From assembly GCA_017961965.1 (NCBI GenBank), contig JAGCWG010000506.1, positions 1 to 6,105 on the forward strand: a DNA stretch of 6,105 nucleotides, in the 5' to 3' direction. Below, one piece after another: positions 1 to 5,120 of the stretch. Source of the stretch: Bacteroidaceae bacterium. GTDB lineage: Bacteria; Bacteroidota; Bacteroidia; Bacteroidales; Bacteroidaceae. The position numbers and the translations under genes are program-made. Position 1 is the stretch's first letter. Each line of letters starts with the position of its first letter. Under the pieces are notes generated by a model, which made no database searches, was not told where the DNA came from, and saw nothing but the letters and a program-made list of their open reading frames with translations.

Positions 1-2
1 AG

Positions 3-245
3 ATGCTCACGAAGTATCCATTGCATGAGGACAGAACACGTTATTTCCAGCACTTCAAGGGTGGCAAATATCGCTACATCCGCACAGCATTCGACTCGGA
101 GACAACAGAGCGCATGGTCATCTATCAAGCACTCTATGGCGACCATCATTATTGGGTACGTCCCGAGAAGATGTTCTTCGAGAACATTGAGCGTGACGGA
201 CGCATATTCCCAAGATTTACGGAGGTGGACATCTTTGAAAATTAG
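3..245 (+). CDS. DUF1653 domain protein, possibly 5'-partial
   Basis: An 80-residue protein that matches the DUF1653 pattern through most of its length: an aromatic-x-H-F-K-G start (residues 15-20), then K-Y-R, a central S-E-T-T-E-R-M-V-I-Y-Q-A-L-Y-G stretch (residues 32-46), W-V-R-P with M-F-x-E (about 51-60), and a closing D-G-x-x-x-P-R-F. Members are small soluble proteins, often 65-85 residues, with no established biochemical role, so none is given here. The ATG at position 3 gives a normal family length. Only two bases precede it, so an upstream start or an N-terminal fusion cannot be excluded. The gene ends before a palindrome-rich gap leading to the peroxiredoxin gene. Family call is fairly sure; function is unknown. 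Confidence 0.8.
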   Translation: MLTKYPLHEDRTRYFQHFKGGKYRYIRTAFDSETTERMVIYQALYGDHHYWVRPEKMFFENIERDGRIFPRFTEVDIFEN

Positions 246-260
246 CAACTTCCGAAATTC

Positions 261-318
261 ATCCATTATAATGGATAAAAATACCATTTTTTATGGTTTT
301 ATCCATTATAAAAGATAA
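261..318. promoter_or_regulatory. Nested palindromes and 40-bp-spaced repeat upstream of the peroxiredoxin gene
   Basis: Three overlapping symmetries are seen. Positions 261-276 (ATCCATTATAATGGAT) form a perfect 16-bp palindrome. The 18 bases at 261-278 recur at 301-318 with two mismatches, exactly 40 bp apart. Positions 266-280 and 297-311 form a perfect 15-bp inverted repeat, with an inner CCAT/ATGG stem (284-287 with 293-296) around a T5 loop. As DNA this could be a pair of operators on one helix face; as RNA it could be a long hairpin ending the upstream gene's transcript, but no T-tract follows 311. No TAnnTTTG promoter element was found in this gap. The regulator is unknown. Confidence 0.6.
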
Positions 319-351
319 TTATTCAACTAACAATGTTAAAAACAACAGTTT

Positions 352-825
352 ATGAATATAGGAGATAAGATACCAGACGTTCTGGGTATTGACCAAGATG
401 GTCGTGAGATAAAGAGTGCGGATTATAGAGGTCGTAAGTTGGTGTTGTACAGCTATCCAAAGGCTAATACGAGTGGATGTACGGCAGAGGCATGTTCGCT
501 ACAAGCACATAAGCAGGAATTGGAGGCATCTGGCTATTCCATCATTGGAGTAAGCAAGGACAAGCAAGCATCACAGAAGAAGTTTGCTGATACTCAAGGA
601 CTGGAATTCCCACTTATTGCCGATACCGACACTACCCTTCTCCAATCCCTCGGATGCTGGGGAGAGAAGGTTGCATGCGGACGCAAGACAATAGGCACGC
701 TACGTACCACTTACCTCGTGAACGAAGACGGCATCATCGAGAAGATTTTCACACCAAAGGAAATCAAGACGAAGATTCATGCCGAACAGATTCTTGACTA
801 CATCAACTCTGTTAGCAAGTCATAA
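352..825 (+). CDS. bcp: Thioredoxin-dependent peroxiredoxin, Bcp/PrxQ type
   Basis: A 157-residue cytoplasmic peroxidase (no signal peptide) that reduces hydrogen peroxide and organic hydroperoxides, usually with electrons from thioredoxin. The peroxiredoxin motif PxxxTxxC is present as P36, T40 and C43. C43 is the peroxidatic cysteine. C48, five residues on, sits where Bcp/PrxQ proteins carry their resolving cysteine, giving the atypical 2-Cys layout. R118, in the R-T-T-Y-L-V strand, is the likely conserved active-site arginine. Length fits the family (about 150-160). Two further cysteines, C102 and C109, lie on either side of the W-G-E-K stretch and are not usual there. The base before the active-site glycine encodes S41, where proline is common. 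A thioredoxin gene lies about 3 kb downstream. The GH30 gene begins 17 bases after the stop, so the two may share a transcript. Confidence 0.93.
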   Translation: MNIGDKIPDVLGIDQDGREIKSADYRGRKLVLYSYPKANTSGCTAEACSLQAHKQELEASGYSIIGVSKDKQASQKKFADTQGLEFPLIADTDTTLLQSLGCWGEKVACGRKTIGTLRTTYLVNEDGIIEKIFTPKEIKTKIHAEQILDYINSVSKS

Positions 826-842
826 AAAGATAGATTCTAATC

Positions 843-2345
843 ATGAAAAAGATTCTGACACCCATTCTTCTGCTTTCGGTTGCCAGCATGGCAACAGCAC
901 AGACCGTGAACTGGTACAAGACCACAAAGGATAGTAACTGGCAAGTGACTAAGACCCAACTGGCTTCCAAGGCAAAGTATAAACAACCAATAAACGAAGT
1001 TAAGGACCAAGGCACCACTTTCGAGGCGTTTGGCACCACATTCAACGAGTTGGACTTCCTTGCTCTTCAACGACTGACACCAGAGGCGCAGGACGACATC
1101 TACCGCCGCATGTTTGCACCTGACGGTGATCTTCGTCTTACACGTGGACGTGTGTCGATGAATGCCAATGACTATGCCAACGGTTGGTACTCATGCGACA
1201 CGGTGGCTGGAGACTTCGATTTGCGACATTTCAACATCGAGAAGGACAAGCAAGTCATCATACCTATGATTCACCATGCCCAGAAATACCAGCCTAACCT
1301 CCGCTTATGGGTATCGCCATGGAGCCCTCCTGCATGGATGAAGATAAACAACGACTATCCTGTATTGAGCAGCCGTTTCAATCGTCAGCCAAAGGAAAAA
1401 GACTATCTTCTCTTTGGTGGAGGAAACGTTGACCCAGACGAGATGAAGCTCCTTGGCGAACGTATAGGTGTATATCCACGTCGTCTTGCCACGCAGGACT
1501 ATTTCATTCAGGACGAGCGTTACCTCAAGGCTTATGCCAACATGTTCTGTAAGTTCATTGACCTTTATGCCTCAGAGGGAGCACCTATTGACATGGTAAT
1601 GTATCAGAACGAAGCCTATTCCTACACTCCATATCCAGGATGCGCATGGACGGCAAACGGAACGATACGTTTCAACCACGACTATCTTGCTCCGACCCTG
1701 AAGGCAAAACATCCAGAGGTGAAGCTCTATCTTGGTACATTCAACACCAATCGTAGGGATTATGTAGAAAAGATTGTTGACAATCTGAAAGATGATGTCA
1801 TTGGACTCGGTTTCCAATGGGAGGCACGCGAAAACCTCAGCTTCATGCGTCAACGCTATCCTAACCTGAAGCTAATATGTTCAGAGAGTGAATGTGGTAA
1901 CGGCTCAATGGACTGGAATGCAGCAGAACACACATTCTTCCTCCTTTCCGACAATCTCGGTAACGGAGTAACGGAATACTACAACTGGAACTTCTGTCTT
2001 CAGGACAATGGAATAAGCCGTTGGGGCTGGACACAAAACGCCCTCATACAAGTTAATTCAAAGACCAACAAACATCGTCTCACACAGGAGTACTATGCGT
2101 TCATGCATTTCTCTCACTTCATATCCGAGGGTACACGTCTGCTTGGCTACAACAAGATCGGCAAAGGTGAACGAAATCGTAGCAACGACATATACGTGGT
2201 TCTGTTTCAGACAAAGGGCGGCAAACATATAGTCACAGCTTCCAACTTCACCAACACACCTCATAACATCAGCGTACCTATGGGCAAGAAGTTCCTTAAC
2301 GTACAATTGCCCGCTCATTCGCTCAACACATTTGAAGAAATGTAG
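843..2345 (+). CDS. Secreted glycoside hydrolase family 30 (beta-glucosidase/beta-1,6-glucanase-like)
   Basis: A 500-residue exported retaining glycosidase. Residues 1-19 form a type I signal peptide (KK, hydrophobic core, A-T-A before Q20); no lipobox cysteine follows, so a periplasmic or secreted soluble enzyme is expected. GH30 hallmarks appear in order: F-G-T-T-F-N-E-L-D (about 63-71), R103-V-S-M-N-A-N-D-Y-A, S158-P-W-S-P-P-A-W-M-K, the acid/base Q-N-E (N256, E257), and the nucleophile region S-E-S-E-C-G-N-G, with E348 the likely nucleophile by alignment with the S-E-A-C of glucocerebrosidase (E350 is the alternative). The last 80 or so residues resemble the usual C-terminal beta-domain. 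The pattern resembles bacterial glucosylceramidase/endo-beta-1,6-glucanase members (subfamily 3-like), but substrate cannot be read from sequence. There is no SusC/SusD partner in view. It follows the peroxiredoxin gene by 17 bases. Confidence 0.93.
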   Translation: MKKILTPILLLSVASMATAQTVNWYKTTKDSNWQVTKTQLASKAKYKQPINEVKDQGTTFEAFGTTFNELDFLALQRLTPEAQDDIYRRMFAPDGDLRLTRGRVSMNANDYANGWYSCDTVAGDFDLRHFNIEKDKQVIIPMIHHAQKYQPNLRLWVSPWSPPAWMKINNDYPVLSSRFNRQPKEKDYLLFGGGNVDPDEMKLLGERIGVYPRRLATQDYFIQDERYLKAYANMFCKFIDLYASEGAPIDMVMYQNEAYSYTPYPGCAWTANGTIRFNHDYLAPTLKAKHPEVKLYLGTFNTNRRDYVEKIVDNLKDDVIGLGFQWEARENLSFMRQRYPNLKLICSESECGNGSMDWNAAEHTFFLLSDNLGNGVTEYYNWNFCLQDNGISRWGWTQNALIQVNSKTNKHRLTQEYYAFMHFSHFISEGTRLLGYNKIGKGERNRSNDIYVVLFQTKGGKHIVTASNFTNTPHNISVPMGKKFLNVQLPAHSLNTFEEM

Positions 2346-2395
2346 CGTGGACTTTCCAAACATACATAAAAACTATTGCGCCAGCAACCATCAAT

Positions 2396-2427
2396 AGACA
2401 TAGGCTATAAAAACATAGTCTATGTCT
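2396..2427 (+). terminator. Hairpin after GH30 gene, probable terminator or double operator
   Basis: A 13-bp stem pairs 2396-2408 with 2415-2427 around the loop AAAAAC, with one G-T wobble. It lies 51 bases past the GH30 stop and is followed by a short interrupted T-run (TTCGTTTAT), so it is a reasonable but weak intrinsic terminator. Each arm also carries a short palindrome (ATAGGCTAT at 2400-2408 and ACATAGTCTATGT at 2413-2425), centred 15 bp apart and lying directly upstream of the next promoter. An operator role is therefore also possible. Confidence 0.55.
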
Positions 2428-2459
2428 TTCGTTTATCTATAACATAATTCATATCTTTG
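2428..2459 (+). promoter_or_regulatory. Bacteroidota-type promoter for the redox operon
   Basis: TATCTTTG at 2452-2459 matches the Bacteroidota -7 consensus TAnnTTTG exactly. Twenty bases upstream, TTCG at 2428-2431 matches the -33 TTTG element in three of four positions. Transcription would begin around 2465, giving a leader of about 18 A-rich bases before the ATG at 2483. No Shine-Dalgarno is visible, which is normal in this phylum. Confidence 0.7.
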
Positions 2460-2482
2460 CAACGTAATCAAAAAACGTTAAT

Positions 2483-2875
2483 ATGGAAAGTAGAAAAGAA
2501 ATAGCAGCAGAAATGAAACGCTGCGGTACACATAATTGCACACAAGCTGTACTCTGCGCATACTGTGACTATACAGGCATGGATGTGGATACGATAAAGC
2601 ACGTTGGCAACAGCTTCGCAGCAGGAATGGGCAACATGGAAGGTACGTGTGGAGCAATAGTAGGCGCTGGCATCATACTTGGTCTTGCCACAAAGGATAA
2701 GTCTAAGTCAGTAAAGGGTATGCGTCAGATAATGGACAAGTTCCAAGAGCGCAATGGCGCCACACAATGCAAACTGCTCAAAGGTGCAGGCACAGGTAAG
2801 GTTCTACGTGAGTGCCCACTCTGCGTTGCTGATGCATCAGAATTTCTTGAGGAACTATTGATACAGGAGGCATAA
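2483..2875 (+). CDS. C_GCAxxG_C_C-family putative redox protein
   Basis: A 130-residue cytoplasmic protein of the family named for its four conserved cysteines and CGAxxG motif, thought to be redox active but without a proven reaction. Here the first is C19 (in H-N-C-T-Q-A-V), the second C56 in C-G-A-I-V-G (56-61), the third C96 and the fourth C111, with C114 as an alternative because of the C-P-L-C arrangement. A glycine-rich G-M-G-N-M-E-G stretch precedes C56. There are eight cysteines in all (14, 19, 25, 28, 56, 96, 111, 114). Length is typical of the family. No TAT or Sec signal is present. It is the first gene after a good promoter, and the ferredoxin ATG follows after three bases, so the two are surely co-transcribed. 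Electron exchange with that ferredoxin is inferred from position only. Confidence 0.88.
   Translation: MESRKEIAAEMKRCGTHNCTQAVLCAYCDYTGMDVDTIKHVGNSFAAGMGNMEGTCGAIVGAGIILGLATKDKSKSVKGMRQIMDKFQERNGATQCKLLKGAGTGKVLRECPLCVADASEFLEELLIQEA
2865..2870 (+). promoter_or_regulatory. Consensus Shine-Dalgarno for the ferredoxin gene
   Basis: AGGAGG lies 8 bases before the ferredoxin ATG at 2879 and inside the last codons of the preceding gene (Gln-Glu-Ala). Strong Shine-Dalgarno sites are uncommon in Bacteroidota, and none of the other genes here has one this good. It may boost ferredoxin translation from the shared mRNA, or it may be a by-product of the codons used. Confidence 0.5.
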
Positions 2876-2878
2876 ACT

Positions 2879-3070
2879 ATGACTAAATATAAAGCTGAAA
2901 ACGAAAAAGACCGCTGCGTAGCATGTGGAGTATGTGTCAAGGTATGCCCTAAGGATGCTATAAGCATATACAAGGGTTGCTATGCGGTGGTGGACGAGAA
3001 TCTATGTATTGGTTGCGGCATTTGCGAAAACAACTGCCCTGCCGGAGTAATTCATAAGGTATTGAGATAA
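2879..3070 (+). CDS. Small 2x[4Fe-4S] ferredoxin
   Basis: A 63-residue cytoplasmic electron carrier with two classical cluster motifs, CxxCxxCxxxCP. The first uses C13, C16, C19 and C23-P24; the second uses C43, C46, C49 and C53-P54. Each cluster usually takes three cysteines from its own motif and the fourth from the other. One extra cysteine, C34, lies in the linker. The length is near the minimum for a bacterial-type ferredoxin. It starts three bases after the C_GCAxxG_C_C gene and ends six bases before the membrane-protein gene, between two cysteine-rich proteins. The likely job is shuttling low-potential electrons between them, which is inferred from the layout. Family assignment is secure; its partners are not. 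Confidence 0.95.
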   Translation: MTKYKAENEKDRCVACGVCVKVCPKDAISIYKGCYAVVDENLCIGCGICENNCPAGVIHKVLR

Positions 3071-3076
3071 CTCATT

Positions 3077-3655
3077 ATGGCAAAAGAAAAAAAGAAAAAG
3101 TGGAGCGACTATCTATGGATTGTTTCTGCAACATATTTCACGCTTGGTTTCTTCAACATCGTATTTGCGTGGCTCGGTGTCATCTGTTTCATGATTCCTT
3201 TGTTGATGGCTATCTTCGGAGGTGGCAAGGGCTACTGCAACAACTATTGCGGACGCGGTCAACTGTTCCTACAGATTGGCAACACATTGGGATGGTCAAG
3301 CAAGAAGGTTGCACCACGATGGCTATCAAGCAAATGGTTTAGAAATGGATTTCTCATTTTCTTCATGTTCTTCTTCTTTCAGATGATATGGCTAACCGTT
3401 CAGGTGGCAAAAGGATTGGAGACTCTACATGAGACAATCCATCTGTTATGGACGTTCGATGTACCTTGGCATTGGGCATATCCCATGGAGATAGAACCTT
3501 GGAAAGCGCAGTTCGCCTTTGGACTCTATGGCATCATGCTTACATCATTGATAGTCGGCGTCATACTTACAGTCATCTATCGTCCACGTACATGGTGCGT
3601 ATTCTGTCCTATGGGCAACATGACACAAATGATTAGTAAACTAAAAGTAAAGTAA
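3077..3655 (+). CDS. Four-helix NapH-like Fe-S/redox membrane protein
   Basis: A 192-residue inner-membrane protein with a lysine-rich N-terminus (residues 3-8) and four predicted helices at about 12-31, 32-48, 91-111 and 146-168. Two cysteine pairs follow helices 2 and 4: C54-x3-C58 in Y-C-N-N-Y-C-G-R-G, and C174-x2-C177 in W-C-V-F-C-P-M-G. These resemble the CxxxCP motifs of NapH/NosR/YccM-type Fer4_5 membrane proteins. By the positive-inside rule (KKKK at the start; KK, R, K, R in loop 74-90; R-P-R at 169-171) both pairs face the cytoplasm. The 112-142 periplasmic loop holds H118, H122, H132 and several tryptophans. Full NapH proteins also carry C-terminal ferredoxin motifs. These are absent here, and the adjacent ferredoxin gene may supply them in trans. 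Role: probably electron transfer between a cytoplasmic ferredoxin and a membrane donor or acceptor; substrate unknown. Confidence 0.78.
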   Translation: MAKEKKKKWSDYLWIVSATYFTLGFFNIVFAWLGVICFMIPLLMAIFGGGKGYCNNYCGRGQLFLQIGNTLGWSSKKVAPRWLSSKWFRNGFLIFFMFFFFQMIWLTVQVAKGLETLHETIHLLWTFDVPWHWAYPMEIEPWKAQFAFGLYGIMLTSLIVGVILTVIYRPRTWCVFCPMGNMTQMISKLKVK

Positions 3656-3660
3656 TTTGT

Positions 3661-3748
3661 AATTTTTTAAGTTTGTAAGTTTTTAAGTTTGTGAGTTCTT
3701 AAGTTTGTGAGTTTTTAAGTTCTTGCGGATTTGAGCCTTTGAACTCAA
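3661..3748. repeat. 8/16-bp tandem repeat array between redox operon and trxA
   Basis: Seven consecutive octamers from 3669 to 3724 fit RAGTTYKT: AAGTTTGT, AAGTTTTT, AAGTTTGT, GAGTTCTT, AAGTTTGT, GAGTTTTT and AAGTTCTT. A decayed unit precedes them at 3661-3668 and decayed units continue to about 3748. They pair into a 16-bp higher-order unit, TTTGTRAGTTYTTAAG, repeated at 3672-3687, 3688-3703 and 3704-3719, with a degenerate copy at 3656-3671. The array begins directly after the membrane-protein stop. TAAGTTTG, a perfect fit to the Bacteroidota -7 element, occurs three times at 16-bp steps (3668, 3684, 3700). AGTTCTTG (3718-3725) can pair with CAAGAACT (3746-3753). Confidence 0.85.
3668..3707 (+). 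promoter_or_regulatory. Candidate promoter elements for trxA-oxyR inside the repeats
   Basis: Three TAAGTTTG octamers (3668-3675, 3684-3691, 3700-3707) each match TAnnTTTG. TTTG tetramers at 3656, 3672 and 3688 could act as -33 elements, although the best spacing, 24 bases from 3672-3675 to 3700, is a little long. Transcription from the last would start near 3713 and leave a leader of about 65 bases before the trxA ATG. The match comes from the repeat unit itself, so promoter function is a suggestion. No other -7 match was found before trxA. Confidence 0.35.
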
Positions 3749-3753
3749 GAACT
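3718..3753. repeat. Inverted repeat at the downstream edge of the repeat array
   Basis: AGTTCTTG (3718-3725) and CAAGAACT (3746-3753) form an 8-bp stem with a 20-base loop. A competing 5-bp stem pairs TTGAG (3731-3735) with CTCAA (3744-3748). No T-run follows, so a strong intrinsic terminator is unlikely. It could be a weak terminator for the redox operon or a leader structure of the trxA-oxyR transcript. Confidence 0.4.
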
Positions 3754-3780
3754 AACAGACAAAACTAAAAAAATTGTGAT

Positions 3781-4089
3781 ATGGAAAAGTTCAATGAAAT
3801 TATTAACAGCAACCAGTTGACACTCGTTGACTTCTATGCTACATGGTGCGGTCCTTGCAAACATATGCACCCAGTTCTCGAACAACTCAAGAGTGATTTG
3901 GGCGATGCAATCCGAATCATCAAGATTGATGTGGATAAGAACGAAGATGTATCTGCCGCATACAGAATACAGTCTGTACCAACCCTCATGTTGTTCCGTA
4001 ATGGTCAGGTTCTTTGGAGACAAAGCGGAGCTATGAGTTTGAATGACCTTAAAAACATTATCGATCAAACTCAAAAACTCACACTCTAA
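3781..4089 (+). CDS. trxA: Thioredoxin
   Basis: A 102-residue cytoplasmic thioredoxin with no signal peptide. The active site W22-C23-G24-P25-C26-K27 follows the D17-F18-Y19-A20 strand, and the cis-proline loop is V66-P67-T68. D17 matches the buried aspartate that tunes the catalytic cysteine. Length is close to E. coli TrxA (about 108). It reduces disulfides in client proteins using electrons from thioredoxin reductase, which is not in this window. Bcp-type peroxiredoxins, such as the one at 352-825, are common clients. Its stop codon overlaps the oxyR start as TAATG, so the two are translationally linked. The symbol reflects family identity; a genome may hold several thioredoxin paralogues. 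An A-rich leader (ACTAAAAAAATTG) precedes the ATG. Confidence 0.95.
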   Translation: MEKFNEIINSNQLTLVDFYATWCGPCKHMHPVLEQLKSDLGDAIRIIKIDVDKNEDVSAAYRIQSVPTLMLFRNGQVLWRQSGAMSLNDLKNIIDQTQKLTL

Positions 4090-5015
4090 TGAATCTACAA
4101 CAACTTAGATACATTGTTGCCATCAACCGCTTTCGCAATTTTGCGAGAGCGGCTGAATCGTGTGACATATCACAACCAACGCTGAGTGCAATGCTCGTTA
4201 AGCTTGAAGAAGAACTTGACGTCAAGATATTTGAGCGTTCCAGCAAATCCGTCACTCCCACCACAGCTGGTAAAAAGATTATACTTCAAGCTGAGAAGGC
4301 TCTGATGGAGACCAACCGCATAAACGAGATAGTATCAGAGGATAAAGGCAGACTTGGCGGTTCGATGGTCATATCCGTGGGTCCGACCATTGCACCCTAC
4401 ATTCTACCTAAGTTCATCAAGCAATATCGTGAGGACTACCCTTCCGTAAATCTTACCATACAGGAGCTGAAGGCAAACTTTATGCTTGACGCCTTGCTAC
4501 GTGGTGAGATAGATGCAGGAATAGCCATAAGCGACAACGTAAGGGACGGAATACTGGAGATACCTCTCTACACAGAGAAGTTCTATGTTTATCTTGCCGA
4601 AAGCTGTTGGCGTAAGCTTCCTGTGTTCAAGCCAGAAAACCTCGAACATGAGAACATGTGGATAATGAAAGAGGCACAATGTCTGCGCGATAGTGCTTTT
4701 TCATTCTGTAAGGCTCGTAGTAAAGGACATCACATATACGAGGCAGGCAGCATTGAGACACTCATCCGCATAGTTGATGAAAACGGAGGCTTTACCATCA
4801 TTCCTGAAATGCACCTACCATTCCTCACGGACAAACAACGTGAAAACGTACGCAAAATTGATGGTGACTATCTGTCACAACGTCGTGTATCACTCTACAT
4901 CAAGGATGACTATATACGCCAACGTATGCTCAATACCATCATTGACACCTTAAAGAGATATATGCCACAAGGAATGCTGAATGAAGGAATCATAAAGTAC
5001 GGCATAAAGCTGTAA
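4089..5015 (+). CDS. oxyR: OxyR, LysR-type peroxide-sensing regulator
   Basis: A 308-residue LysR-family regulator. The N-terminal winged helix-turn-helix spans about residues 1-60, with the recognition part around F18-A-R-A-A-E-S-C-D-I-S-Q-P-T-L-S. The effector domain runs from about 90 to 300. Within it, C198-L-R-D-S-A-F-S-F-C207 matches the redox loop of E. coli OxyR (C199 and C208) in both spacing and the C-L-R-D-x-A-x-x-F-C pattern. These cysteines form a disulfide on peroxide exposure and switch the protein into its activating form, which turns on catalase, peroxiredoxin, Dps and thioredoxin genes. Length is typical (about 305-310). Its ATG overlaps the thioredoxin stop by one base. Here oxyR is in the same direction as a thioredoxin gene, so feedback control of this operon and of the nearby peroxiredoxin is plausible but not shown. 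Confidence 0.95.
   Translation: MNLQQLRYIVAINRFRNFARAAESCDISQPTLSAMLVKLEEELDVKIFERSSKSVTPTTAGKKIILQAEKALMETNRINEIVSEDKGRLGGSMVISVGPTIAPYILPKFIKQYREDYPSVNLTIQELKANFMLDALLRGEIDAGIAISDNVRDGILEIPLYTEKFYVYLAESCWRKLPVFKPENLEHENMWIMKEAQCLRDSAFSFCKARSKGHHIYEAGSIETLIRIVDENGGFTIIPEMHLPFLTDKQRENVRKIDGDYLSQRRVSLYIKDDYIRQRMLNTIIDTLKRYMPQGMLNEGIIKYGIKL
4127..4152 (+). other. Hairpin within the 5' coding part of oxyR
   Basis: CCGCTTTCGC (4127-4136) pairs with GCGAGAGCGG (4143-4152) around the loop AATTTT, giving a GC-rich 10-bp stem with one G-U pair. It lies about 40 bases past the oxyR ATG, within codons for N-R-F-R-N-F-A-R-A-A. No T-run follows, so it is not a standard terminator. It may slow early translation of oxyR, or reflect only the codons of the conserved helix-turn-helix. 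Confidence 0.4.
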
Positions 5016-5083
5016 CATCATTCATCATACGTTCCTATCTATAATAGTTTTACGACATTAAAATAGCGTTTATTAATAGTAAG

Positions 5084-5117
5084 TTTACTTTCAAATCCGT
5101 TTTTTTTCGTATATTTG
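5084..5117 (+). promoter_or_regulatory. Bacteroidota-type promoter upstream of the tfoX-like gene
   Basis: TATATTTG at 5110-5117 is an exact match to the -7 consensus TAnnTTTG. Possible -33 elements are TTTA (5084-5087, 22-base gap) or TTTC (5089-5092, 17-base gap), each three of four matches. A T8 run precedes the -7 element. Transcription would start around 5123, about 90 bases before the preferred ATG at 5212. Confidence 0.65.
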
Positions 5118-5120
5118 CAC

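Noticed and set aside
25..318. A 97-residue frame overlapping the DUF1653 gene in another + frame.
   Set aside because: It runs over the recognisable DUF1653 frame and into the palindromes, with no family resemblance.
2058..2363. Long minus-strand frames opposite GH30, the ferredoxin region, thioredoxin, oxyR and fucosidase.
   Set aside because: Each lies antisense to a gene with clear motifs and shows no domain of its own.
2396..2427. Exact E. coli OxyR binding site.
   Set aside because: ATAG/CTAT half-sites occur, but their spacing (5, 15 and 20 bases) does not match the consensus, so only a loose resemblance is claimed.
3656..3748. CRISPR array.
   Set aside because: The units are 8/16 bp, contiguous and have no spacers, and no cas genes are seen.
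4215..4226. Perfect 12-bp palindrome CTTGACGTCAAG inside oxyR.
   Set aside because: It lies in coding sequence with no paired site nearby and is explained by the Leu-Asp-Val-Lys codons.
5016..5083. Terminator for trxA-oxyR.
   Set aside because: Only a tiny CTAT/ATAG pairing is present and no stem followed by a T-run was found.
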